A stretch of DNA of 64,000 bases from Microglena sp. YARC (Eukaryota; Chlorophyta; Chlorophyceae; Chlamydomonadales; Chlamydomonadaceae), in the NCBI GenBank assembly GCA_022414725.1, contig CM039463.1, positions 52,715,405 through 52,779,404 of the forward strand. The letters are read 5' to 3'. Below are positions 11,867 to 22,494 of the stretch, one piece after another. The first letter of the stretch is position 1. Each line of letters starts with the position of its first letter. Made by a program: the position numbers and the translations under genes. The notes below the pieces were generated by a model. It had not been told where the DNA came from, did no database searches, and saw nothing but the letters and a program-made list of their open reading frames with translations.

Positions 11867-14800
11867 ATGAAGACTTCAGAAAAGAAAAGCCTCAATGCGG
11901 AGCTGGCTACCCAATATGGGTGAGTCTCCAGTTCTCCACAGCGCGGCCTGCGCCCCTTTTTCATTAGCAGCCAGCTGTCCGAGATCTGACCTGTCCCTGC
12001 TGCTCGACCAAGTATCTCACGCTGCTCCCAATGCACAGATACATGTTCCTGTGGATCACGCTGTCCGCCTCGGTCATTCTCATCAACAAGTACATCCTAT
12101 CCATATCTGGTGAGTAGCTGCGACGAGCCTGGCCAGTCGGATCTGCGCTCCGAGCAAGAGCAAGTCGCTGACTTCACAAAGCCGCAGCAACAATTATACC
12201 CCTTTTGAACGCTTCCTCCCCTCCCCAATTCAGGATTTCCATACCCCATATGCCTGACCGTCACCCACATGGGCTTCTGCTCTCTCCTAGCGCTCGCTAT
12301 AGTCAAGAGTGGCTATGTGGAAGCTGTGAACATAACTGCAGAGACGTACCTGAGGTAGGGAGACTGCATGCGGTCAGAATCGGGGCGTCAGACAGCAATA
12401 GCAGGCCACTAGTTTGACCACTAGTTTGACCAGTGCCTCCCCATCACAACCCTACTATGCCTCACTGCCTCTTGCATCACTCTACTATTGGTACATGTTC
12501 TGCAATTACATGTCAAGGCCATTGCCTTGCGTGGTGGAGCCAACAATTGCAGTCCATGTTACTAACGGGCGCAATTTTGTGAGCCTATCCCATCCCAGTC
12601 TAGTGACTCGTGATCTGTGTGGTCTGCGCAACTGATATGTAGGGAGTGATCTGCACCCTACAGTCATGGGTGGATATCTAAGTCAAAGCCATGCACGGTG
12701 GAGTCAACAATTGCAGTTATTGTATCCCTGGGGGGGGGGGGGGGGGGGAGTTGGTTGACAGGTGGTTGGCATCCCAACTGCAACAAGATCAAATCTCTTA
12801 ACAAAACACATGCTTGTTCCCGAGCGCAGCAAGATCGAATCTCTATACGACACCCATGTTTCTTGAGTTCTCAACCACTCCCAGGTTGAATCTCTAAACA
12901 GCACCCATGCTGGTTGACGTCCCATGCGCAACAATATCGAATCTCTAAACAACACCCACATTGGTTGATGTCCCAACCACAACCAGGTTCTCTAAACATC
13001 CTCCCTTTTCCATTTGCAGCTGCATCCTTCCTATCGGCCTCTTGTTCGCCGGGACCTTGTGGGCTGGCAACGCTGCCTACCTGTACCTTAGTGTGTCCTT
13101 CATCCAAATGTTGAAGGTGTGTTAAGGTTCTCCTTATTGATTATGGGCCCCGGTCAGTTATGGGTATAAAATCAACGATATCATATGATGCCGGCAGTCT
13201 GACTAGTCTAAAGTTACCTTTTATAGACAATATCATACTCGCCTTTGGTAAACATCACATGATATGCCGGTTCCTAATTATGGGTCCCTGTCAGTTATGG
13301 GTCTAAAATCTAGTGACAAAGTATGTGAATGCTACCATTACTATTTGCATAGAGAATGAAGAGAATCTGATTTACAGAAGAGTGCATTATCAACTCTGCC
13401 ACTGCCAAGCTGCCTGTCTATCTATCTACAGCTATACAAATACCTACCTACCTACCTACCTACACCTATATACCGAACTGCCTGTACCTACATATTTATC
13501 TATATACCTACATCTATACATCTACCTATATCTATATACCTACATCTATACATCTACCTACATCTATACATCTACCTATATCTATATACCTACATCAATA
13601 CATCTACCTATATATCTATGTACCTACATCTATACATCTACCTATATATATATATACCTACATCTATACATCTACCTATATATCTATATACCTACATCTA
13701 TACATCTATACATCTACCTATGTATCTATATATCTACATCTACACATCTACCTATATATCTATATACCTATACCTACATACTTATCTATGTACATATCTA
13801 TCTGAGTGCAGCTTCCCATGTCCATGGTTAAAGTGACCCCCCCTCCCCTGATCCACTCCAGGCTTCCAGGCCCATGGTGCTGCCCCTGTCTATATATCTA
13901 TCCACATGCCTTTGCCCCTGACCCTTAACCCAAATCTATCTACCTGCCTGGTCATGACTAAAGCAACCTCCCTTAACTTGATCCACTCCATGCTCCCATG
14001 CTCATGGTGGTGTTCCTATCTATCTATCTATTTATCTATCTATCTATCCACATGCCTGTCTATCTATCTACCTCCCTGTCTATGGCTAAACTGGCCTCCC
14101 TTCCCCTGATCCACTCCAGGCGTCCATGCCCATGGTGGTGTTCCTATCTATCTATCTATCCACATGCCTGTCTATCTATCTACCTCCCTGTCTATGGCTA
14201 AAGTGGCCTCCCTTCCCCTGATCCACTCCAGGCCTCCATGCCCATGGTGGTGTTCATCGTAGGTGTCGGGTTTGGCACAGAGAAGTTCACTATGAGCAAT
14301 GCTCTCAACATGGTCGTCGTCGGTACTGGTATCGCCATTGCATCATACGGTAGGTCCTGCAGGCCAGTTTGAAATGATAGCTGTCCCTGTGTAGGTATCC
14401 CAGCACTGGTATCGCCATTGTATCACATGGTAGGTCCCGCAGACCAGTTTGAAATGATAGCTGTCCCTGTGTAAATGACCATGCATTGGTATTGCGATTG
14501 CATCATACGGTAGGTCCTGTAGACCAACTTGAAATGATAGCTGTCCCTGTGTAACTGAACATGCACTGGTATTGCAATTGCATCATACGGTAGGTCCTGT
14601 AGACCAGCTTGAAATGATAGCTGTCCCAGTGTAAATGACCATGCATTGGTATTGCGATTGCATCATACGGTAGGTCCAGCAGAGCAGCTTGAAATGATAG
14701 CTGTCCCTGTGTAAATGACCATGCATTGGTATTGCGATTGCATCCTACGGTAGGTCCAGCAGAGCAGCTTGAAATGATAGCTGTCCCTGTGTAAATGACC

Positions 14801-17800
14801 ATGCATTGGTATTGCGATTGCATCATACGGTAGGTCCTGTAGACCAGCTTGAAATGATAGCTGTCCCAGTGTAAATGACCATGCATTGGTATTGCAATTG
14901 CATCATACGGTAGGTCCTGTAGACCAGCTTGAAATGATAGCTGTCCCAGTGTAAATGACCATGCATTGGTATTGCGATTGCATCATACGGTAGGTCCAGC
15001 AGAGCAGTTTGAAATGATAGCTGTCCCTGTGTAGATGGCCCAGCACTGGTATTGCCATTGCATCCTACGGTAGGTCCAGCAGAGCAGTTTGTATTGATAG
15101 TTGCCCCTGTGTAGGTATCCCTGCACTTGAATTGCCATTGGGAGACATGTATACTGAACAACTTGTAATTCTCGCAACAGCTCCTGATCACAGATCAACA
15201 AGTACTTGTTAGATCAACCCCTCCTGGGCAGGGATTCATATTCAAATCTGAACGTGTTTTTTCCAGCTTTGTATTTTTAGGTTGTATTGTAGTAGGGCCG
15301 GTCCCTACCTGTTATACACGTACATTTGCACACACTTACATGCACACATAATGAACTATCCATGAACTGCCCTTATGTGCCCTTCCCTTCCCCAGGTGAA
15401 ATCCTTTTCGTTGCCGTTGGAGTCGCCCTTCAGGTGTGTTAGTCTGGCTAAGGGAATAACGGAGACTGTGTGTGATGGTCATGTTTTGTGCGGAGGAGGG
15501 GGGGGGGGGGGGGGGGCTCCAGGTGAGTTAGTTTGGCTGAAGGAATATCGGACGCAGTGTGTGATAGTCTTATTATGTGTGTGTGTTGGGGGGGGGGCTC
15601 GAGGTGTGTTAGTTTGGCTATGGGGATATCGGAGGCTGTGTGTGATGGTCGTGTTCACCTCTTCACCCATGTTGCTGAGAGCTGCATGGAAACTGTTGGC
15701 CTATCCTATAGCCAGATCCACTGGGCTACCCCCTACAACACTCATAGCCTGCAAAAATAGAACTGAAACATGCCCGCCACAACCACCCCACAACCACATA
15801 TAGCCCACAGAGACAGAACTGAAACATGCCCACCACACCTACCACCCACCACACCACCACGCATAGCTTAGGATGATAGAACTGAAACATGCCCACCACA
15901 CCTACCACCCACCACACCACCACATATAGCCTACGAGGATAGAACTGAACATGCCCACCACACAAAGCCTACACATATAGAACTCAAACATGCCCACCCC
16001 ACCTACCACTCATCACACAACCACACTTAGCCCACAAAGATATAACTGAAACATGTCCTCCCCACTAATTTTCTGCAGTGCGCCAGCATCTGCACAGAAT
16101 CTGTCCGCCTCACCTTGGTCCAGATCTTGCTGCATAGGCGTGGCATCAAGATAAACCCGTCTTCACCCACCCAACAACAACACATAACCTACGGAGATAT
16201 ACCTAAAACATGCCCACAATACTCATTTTCCGCAGTGTGCCAGCATCTGCACAGAGTCTGTCCGCCTCATCTTGGTCCAGATCTTGCTGCAAAGGCGAGG
16301 CATCAAGATATCCCTGTCTCCACCCACCCCAGGACCACACATAACCCACTAAGATATAACTCAAACCTGCCCACCACACCCACCACACCACACATAGCCC
16401 ACGAAGGAATAAATCAAACATGTGCACCCCATCCAGGGTGCCAGCATGTGCACAGAGTCGGTCTGTCTCACTTTGGGTCAGATCTGGCTGCAAAGGCGAG
16501 GCATCAAGATATTCCCGTCTCCACCCACCCCAGCACCACACATAGCCCACTAAGAAAGAACTCAAACATGCCCACCACACCTACCACCCACCACACATAC
16601 CATACAAAATAGAAGTAAAACATGCCCACTCCACCCATTTTCCGCAGTGTGCCAGCATCTGCACGGAGTCTGTCCGTCTCACTTTGGTCCAGATCTTGCT
16701 GCAAAGGCGTGGCATCAAGATGAACCTCGTCTCCAGCCTCTACCACACACAGCCCACTAAATAGCACTGAAGCATGCCCACCCCCAACCATTTTCCGCAG
16801 TGTGCCAGCATCTGCACAGAGTCTGTCCGCCTCACTTTGGTCCAGATCTTGCTGCAAAGGCGTGGCATCAAGATGAACCCCGTCTCCACCCTTTACCACA
16901 TTGCTCCCTGCTGCTTCGTCTTCCTCTTCCTGCCCTTCACCTACATTGAGCTCCCCAAGATGTTCAGTGACCCCAACCTCAATCTTAACATTCCTCTCCT
17001 GTTGCTATCAGCATCTGTTGCTTTTGGTGAGTTTGTTGTGAGGGCTATGTGTGGTGGTGGGGTGGGTGTGGTGGGCATGTTTCAGTTCTATCTTTGTAGG
17101 CTACGTGTGGTGGGTGGTAGGTGTGGTGGACATGTTTCCATACTATCTTTGTAGGCTGTGTGTGGTGGTGAGGTGAAGGTGGTAGGTGTGGTGGGCATGT
17201 TTCAGTTCTATCTTTGTAGGCTATGTGTGGTGGTTAACATCCCTCTCCTGTTGCTATCGGCATCGGTTGCTTTTGTGTGGTGGGTGTGGTGGGCATGTTT
17301 CAGTTCATTCTTCGAAGGCTACGTGTGGTGGGTGGTAGGTGTGGTGGGCATGTTTCCGTTCTATCTTCAAAGGCTACGTGTGGTGGTGGTAACATCCCCC
17401 TCATGTTGCTATCGGCATCGGTGGCTTTTGGTTAGTCTGCTGTGTGGGCTATGAGTGGTGGGTGGCGTGGGCACGTTTCAGTTCTATCTTCAAAGGCTAG
17501 GTGTGGTGGTATGGCTTGGTGAACACCTTTCTACTGGATGCAAATGGCCTCTGTAACAGTTTTCTCGTGTCTGCCCTTGACTTACATGGTTTGGTCAACT
17601 GCTTTCTAACAGATGCAAATGGCATGGGCACCAGATGACTCGAGTCTGTCCTTGACTTACATGGTTTGGTCAACTGCTTTCTAACAGATGCAAATGGAAT
17701 GGGCACCAGTTGACTTGTGTCTGTCCTTGACTGACTTGGTTTGGTCAACAGCTCATACTGTGGTACTGTCTCCTATATTTGCTTTTGTGTCACCATGACT

Positions 17801-19876
17801 TACCCACAACCTGCCACTTCCCAAAATTCTGAACATGTCCGTGTTCTGACTGCAATTTACTAATTTACTACCACTCACCACCATCTCTGACCTTACAGGG
17901 CACTGTGTTACTGTCTCTTGTATTTGCTTTTCTTTGGCCATGACTGCAGGGTTTTTTTCCGCTTCATACAGCGATCACTAGTTTGGACCCCGTTTTAGCA
18001 AAAAATTCACTCTTGACCTGCTTTAAAAAGTGTTGTTTTGCCTATGAATGGCCCTGTACAGCTCTAAAAGCTAAAAACACTCAAACGCTGTCCCTGGAGG
18101 AGACCTAGAAAGCATTAAAACTGTACAATATGCTAGAAAAAAACACTTTCAGATTTGAAAACAAAGCACTGCATGACTAAACCCACAACCTGCCCCTTTC
18201 CACAGCTCTGAACATGTCGGTTTTCTTGCTCATCGGCAAGACGTCTGCTCTGACCATGAACGTGGCTGGTGTTATCAAGGACTGGATGCTCATCTTGCTC
18301 TCTGTGTTGATCTATGGGTGAGTCGCGGTCAAATGAATGAATCAAATCAATGAAATTAATTCATGAATGAAATGAAATATATCAAAACAAATGAATGAAA
18401 ACAAATGAAAAAGGAGGTGTGGGGTTCGAATCTTGCTCTCTGTGTTAATCTATGGGTAAGTCGCGGTCGCTGTCAAATGAATCAAATCAATGAAATGAAA
18501 TGAATTCATGAATCAAATGAAATGAATAAAACAAATGAAAAAGGAGGTGCGGGATGCTCATCTTGCTCTCTGTGTTAATCTATGGGTAAGTCGCGGTCAA
18601 ATGAATGAATCAAATCAATGAAATTAATTCATGAATGAAATGAAATATATCAAAACAAATGAATGAAAACAAATGAAAAAGGAGGTGTGGGGTTCGAATC
18701 TTGCTCTCTGTGTTAATCTATGAGTAAGTCGCGGTCGCTGTCAAATGAATCAAATCAATGAAATGAAATGAATTCATGAATCAAATGAAATGAATAAAAC
18801 AAATGAAAAAGGAGGTGTGGGGTTCGAATCTTGCTCTCTGTGTTAATCTATGGGTAAGTCGCGGTCGCTGTCAAATGAATCAAATCAATGAAATGAAATG
18901 AATTCATGAATCAAATGAAATGAATAAAACAAATGAAAAAGGAGGTGCGGGATGCTCATCTTGCTCTCTGTGTTAATCTATGGGTAAGTCGCGGTCAAAT
19001 GAATGAATCAATGAAATTAATTCATGAATGAAATGAAATATATCAAAACAAATGAAAAAGGAGGTGTGGGGTTCGAATCTTGCTCTCTGTGTTAATCTAT
19101 GGGTAAGTCGCGGTCGCTGTCAAATGAATGCATCAAATCAATGAAATGAATTCATGAATCAAATGAAATGAATAAATGAAATATATCAAAACAAATCAAT
19201 GAAAACAAATGAAAAATGAGGTGTGGGGTTTGAATCCCTACGGGTGCACTTTGGTGTTAGATGTCGCTGTCGACCGCCATGGTAGCTTTGTCTAGGTAAA
19301 GTAGCAGCCGGTTCCCTACCGCCATAAGACAGAGCTTCCTTTATACCACGCCCCACCAAGCGTTCTCATTACATGTAAGTCTCCTTACCTTAATTCTGTA
19401 TTTGTCTTAATATCTCTCTGTATGTCTGATTAAGGCACACATGTGAATGCTTTGTTGGCTGCGCATATCTAACGTGACATATACCCAGCCTCCGTCCCGC
19501 CGTTGTCTCCATCTCTGCCTATCTGTTTGCATTTGTCCATCTTCCTATCTTTCTTGCTAACAAGTTCCCTTGGTAGGCTGCGCAGATCTCCCGTGACCCA
19601 GACCTAACCTCCGTCCAGTCTTTGTCTCCATCTCTGCCTATCTCTTTGTACGTGTCCATCTTCCTGTCTTTCTTGCTAACAAGTTCACTCTGTTGGCTGT
19701 GCAGATCTCCCGTGACCCAGACCCAGCTGGGGGGCTACGGCCTTGCCTTCCTTGGTGTGTGCTACTACAACTACCAAAAGGTCCAGGGCATGAAGGCAGC
19801 AACTGCAGGTGCTAGCAAGGCTCCTGAGAAGGCCCCCTTGTTGAACGACGAGGAGAAGGCCTCCGGGAAAGTTTAA
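11867..19876 (+). CDS. Sugar-phosphate/phosphate translocator-like DMT transporter, 9 exons, 335 aa
   Basis: Member of the TPT/nucleotide-sugar branch of the drug/metabolite transporter superfamily, closest in feel to the plant 'probable sugar phosphate/phosphate translocator' proteins of endomembranes. Exons: 11867-11919, 12039-12109, 12234-12354, 13020-13116, 14232-14349, 15396-15433, 16801-17026, 18206-18317, 19705-19876; all phases match. About ten hydrophobic helices are seen. Family signatures are an early SNKY-like INKYIL (about 32-37), SFIQMLK-ASMP (about 108-118) and, late, [17 protein letters not shown] (about 262-278). There is no long N-terminal transit peptide, which argues against a plastid inner-envelope TPT. 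The hydrophilic tail ends near EEKASGKV. The substrate cannot be told from sequence. Introns 4-8 hold decoy exon edges; introns 1 and 2 (119, 124 bp) are clean, and intron 3 has only its own tandem repeat. Confidence 0.93.
12760..12995 (+). repeat. Tandem repeat of about 50 bp within transporter intron 3
   Basis: Five degenerate copies of a unit containing ATCGAATCTCTAAACAACAC and GGTTGATGTCCCAAC. Unlike other arrays here I could not relate the unit to either neighbouring exon. A run of about 20 G lies just upstream (12730-12748). Confidence 0.7.
13140..13284 (+). mobile_element. hAT-like MITE copy in transporter intron 4
   Basis: The interior (GATGCCGGCAGTCTGACTAG ... ATACTCGCCTTTGGT) matches copies at 32499, 36927, 46723 and 50537. 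The right end (ATGCCGGTTCCTA) is recognisable. The left terminus is replaced by a 34-bp sequence that also flanks the right end as a direct repeat (beginning ATTATGGG). Confidence 0.65.
13400..14070 (+). repeat. Tetranucleotide-like CTAT/CTAC arrays in transporter intron 4
   Basis: Long stretches of CTATCTAC, ATATCTAC and ACATCTAT repeats create a spurious Tyr/Ile/Thr-rich open frame. There are no gene features. Confidence 0.85.
13855..14150 (+). repeat. Three copies of the transporter exon-5 acceptor edge
   Basis: CTGATCCACTCCAGGC followed by a mutated coding start (TCCATGCCCATGGTGGTGTTC) occurs near 13849, 13978 and 14107 before the true exon at 14232, at about 129-bp spacing. The second copy has lost the AG. 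Each then runs into CTATCTAT repeat instead of the rest of the exon. Confidence 0.85.
14320..15120 (+). repeat. 80-bp array of the transporter exon-5 donor edge, 10 copies
   Basis: The exon-intron junction CATCATACG/GTAGGTCC recurs at exact 80-bp steps (14341, 14421, 14501, 14581, 14661, 14741, 14821, 14901, 14981, 15061). Each unit has about 30 nt of exon and 50 nt of intron, and nearly all keep the GT donor. Only the first copy is attached to the whole exon. Confidence 0.93.
15515..15660 (+). repeat. Copies of the transporter exon-6 donor edge
   Basis: Two copies (near 15520 and 15600) of the region around the exon-6 3' end, reading AGGTGTGTTAGTTTGGCT in mutated form. They sit behind G homopolymers of about 20 and 9 residues. 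Confidence 0.65.
16065..16740 (+). repeat. Four copies of the transporter exon-7 acceptor edge
   Basis: Copies begin near 16078, 16234, 16437 and 16648. Each carries the acceptor (TTCCGCAG-like, lost in the third) and about 70-90 nt of the exon (coding for [18 protein letters not shown]), then reverts to intron. The true exon starts at 16801. The copies are clearly diverged (premature stops, a missing acceptor), so they are pseudo-half-exons. Confidence 0.9.
17040..17510 (+). repeat. Copies of the transporter exon-7 donor edge
   Basis: Words coding for [13 protein letters not shown] recur near 17236 and 17388. They are embedded in a GTGTGGTGGGTGTGG tandem repeat that derives from sequence just inside intron 7. 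Confidence 0.8.
18318..19210 (+). repeat. Array of transporter exon-8 donor edges fused to SINE-like words
   Basis: Six or more copies, at roughly 130-bp spacing, of ATCTTGCTCTCTGTGTTAAT-CTATGGGTAAGTCGCGGTC, separated by (AAATGAAT)-rich spacer. Each retains a GT donor, and most have the strong GTAAGT form where the true donor is GTGAGT. The spacer word GTGGGGTTCGAATC and the word GCGGTCGCTGTCAA also occur in the local SINE family, so the unit looks chimeric. Confidence 0.85.
19229..19375 (+). mobile_element. tRNA-derived SINE, 5'-truncated copy
   Basis: The copy begins at the B-box-like GGTTTGAATCC and continues through the conserved body (TCGACCGCCATGGTAGCTTT ... ACCACGCCCCACCAAGCGTT). It lacks the A box. 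It lies in intron 8 of the transporter, at the end of the exon-8 edge array. Confidence 0.7.
19440..19635 (+). repeat. Two copies of the transporter exon-9 acceptor edge
   Basis: TTGGCTGCGCATATC and TAGGCTGCGCAGATCTCC, near 19455 and 19576, mirror the true acceptor TTGGCTGTGCAG/ATCTCC at 19704. They are followed by CGTGACCCAGACC-like coding sequence for about 20 nt. The second keeps an intact AG. Confidence 0.8.
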
Positions 19877-19879
19877 AAC

Positions 19880-21565
19880 GAGTTGCCATTAGTCTGATGA
19901 TGGTTACAGCATGTATGATGATGATGGTCGCCCTTTTTTGCTGCTGGGCCTATTTATCAACAAGTCCTAGGCAGTTAGGAAATTAGTGGAGAATGTCGGC
20001 TACGGAATCGAGCGGACCGAAGGCAGTTGTTTCTACGAAACAGTTGGCTGACGTGACGGGCTTGGTCTCGGGGGTTCGGACGGATAACAGGGTGGCCCTG
20101 GGGGCTCCCGCCCCCCACAAGGGGGGGGGGGGGAACTGCCAAAAACTCGTTCTACCTGTGGAGGTAGCGTCACACTTGATCTGCTGTATGAAGGGTGATC
20201 CACCACACAACCTGATCTAGCTTTCATATATAGTCCGGAGATAGCACAGGGTTCAACCGATCCTTAGACCAAGTACTGAACCCTCGGTGGCCCTGGTTTG
20301 TGTATGGGGTCCCACTTTGTGGGATGAAAATCCTTTCAATGGTACAAGTGGGCATCACTTGTCCTTGGTCTGTACATTGTGTATCATCCTTATCTTGCAA
20401 AACAGGGGTAGCCAATCAGTGATTCAATGCATTATAGTCAATAAGACGGCTCTAGATATTATGATTTGGAGTTATCTCCTATTACCCCTCTTTCCGATGC
20501 ACAGGCTGGTTCCCTGACGTTTGGGGGGCAACACTGTGGATGGCCCACCTGGCGTTCGTATCTTCTCAAATATTTGAACAACCTTACGTTGATGTAATTG
20601 GAAACCGGCAAAAGGATTTCCAGTTTTTCACCTCAGCCACTTGGACTTGAGCTTGGTTACATAGCTCAAGCCAGCAATTTAGCTGCTCGCTGTCTTCGGC
20701 AGTAAAACAACCACCTAGGAAAAAAGGCGAGGACAAAGGGAATTCCCACCCTCTTCCCCCTGGCCTAGGTCCACAGAACCAGAGTAACCATGCCTATCTG
20801 ACCCTCATCCGGATGGACATTCAAGGAGCATCATCCGCAGGCTGCAGGAGCTGCCACCCCTTAATCGCATTTACTGCCCCTCCTCCTCCCCCCTTTTTTG
20901 CCGTTTTTTTTCTAGCCATCAGAATGAGATGCGAGTTGAACTGGGGCGTTCCTCGTATAAAAACCAGTCCATTGAAAAAAAAATTAACCAGTCCATTGAT
21001 GATATTAAGGAAGCCCACCCCCACCCCTGATTTGGAGTAGGGTGGTTCAGAAACAGGGGGAGAAGAGGGGGTGCGGGTGATGAGGGTGACCCCATGGGCC
21101 CACTGCTGCTAAAGCTCTAGGATAAATAGAAAGGTTGGTTGGCTAGGTGATTGGTTGTAATAGGCTGAGCATGTGATTGAATTGCCAAAGATGTTACTTA
21201 GATAGGCTAGGGCATATGGGGGCCCGGGGGACTTACACCCCAGGCCCTACCTCTTTAGTGACATTGATGGCGATGATGGTGCTTCGTCCGTGTGCCCACT
21301 AACGCCGATTGGTTTGTCTGATTTACTTTTTCTTCCATTTGGTGCATGGGAGAAACACCATGGATAGGCCTTTTCAAGATATACTGTATGCCTCCCCTCC
21401 CCTATTATTACCATACTAAACCTAATATAGTAATATGCCTACCCTACCTTGACCCCTTGTTAGTATTATTGTGGGAGGAGATAATGGCCTCCAAATGGTT
21501 TCTTGAGCCGGGGATAGGCTGCTCATCCAACTTTAAGGTATTAAGGCATGGGGGCTGGAGACTTT

Positions 21566-21600
<35 letters not shown>

Positions 21601-22340
21601 CCCTCGGTTATGAAAGGGAGTTCACCCCAGGAGGTGGGTCTCCCGACACTAACCAGGGGCACCGAGGTTTCAGTTCGAATGGTGCTTATTTCTTTACTGT
21701 CCAATACGGCGAGCAGCCAGATTGCTGGCTGAAGCCACCATTTATCCAAGTTCAAGTTGAAGAATGGTGCTTGGGGTTGGCGGGATTACACGATTACATA
21801 TTGATACGTTGTGCATTATATGGTACATTACTAAATAATTGAGAGTAACATACATACAAGCTAATTCTGACAGTATAAAACGACACGGTAAGAATAATAA
21901 TTGATTGATTTTGTTCCAGGCTCTCAAGCCATTCCAAGCTAAGTACACAGTGTAAAGCACCAAAACCTCCCCTTATCCACCAGGAACTCGCTTAGTATCC
22001 TCCCTGGTTTCCAGGGGTCACGCATAGGGGGATCTGGAACCGGAAGATGGTGATGAAGATGGTGGTGATGATGGCAGCAGGGTTGTTCAGGACGCTGCGT
22101 CCTCTGTCGCAGGTGCAACGTTGAAGGCTCCGTTGCGTCGCAATACGTATGCGTTCTATGCAGGGTTTAGCAAGCCCTGCACTACATCCTTCTTGAACTT
22201 GGTTACAAGTCTCCAGCCAGCAATTTTGGCTGCTCGCCGTCTTCGGGCACTCCTCCTCCTCCTTCAACTACATCCTTCGTGAGGATCAGCCAGTTGCTAA
22301 CCATGTCCAAGTGAACTACGTAAACAAATACAGTGGACGT
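19880..22340. other. Convergent intergenic region with dispersed repeats
   Basis: This lies between the 3' ends of the transporter and CPN20 and has no gene. It contains a copy of the GC-hairpin repeat (20004-20133), two copies of a repeat including CCTGGGGTGAAAATCC or variants (20275-20345 and, inverted, 21606-21680), and copies of an AGCAGCCAAATTGCTGGCT repeat (20655-20712, 21693-21758, 22185-22250). A C homopolymer lies at about 21569-21598. Confidence 0.6.
20004..20133 (+). repeat. Dispersed repeat with GC-rich terminal hairpin (copy 2)
   Basis: Shares CAGTTGGCTGACGTGACGGG, GGTTCGGACGGATAAC and the hairpin GGGGGCTCCCGCCCCCC with the copy at 4015. The copy at 52697-52763 is the reverse complement of its 3' half. 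Confidence 0.55.
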
Positions 22341-22344
22341 GGAT

Positions 22345-22494
22345 TTACTCCGAGGCAGCCGGGGCGGCAGCAGGCTCGGCAGCAGCGGCAACGTGGATTT
22401 ACTCCGAGGCAGCAGGCTCGGCAGCAGCGGCAACGTGGATTAACTCCGAGGCAGTGGGGGCAACGGCAGGCTCGACAGCAGCGGCAACGTGGAT
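22345..22494 (-). repeat. Tandem copies of the CPN20 C-terminal coding end, each with a stop codon
   Basis: Three further copies of the Ala-rich 3' coding end (GCTGCCTCGGAGTAAATCCACG on the minus strand) follow the true stop in units of about 42-60 bp. In one copy the stop is displaced by a base change. They would lie in the 3' UTR. Confidence 0.8.

Noticed and set aside
13313..13831. 172-codon Tyr/Thr/Ile-rich open frame
   Set aside because: It is translation of CTAT/CTAC microsatellite within a transporter intron.
14320..15120. 127-codon and similar open frames on the minus strand across the 80-bp array
   Set aside because: They arise from repeat periodicity and lie antisense to the transporter exon-edge copies.
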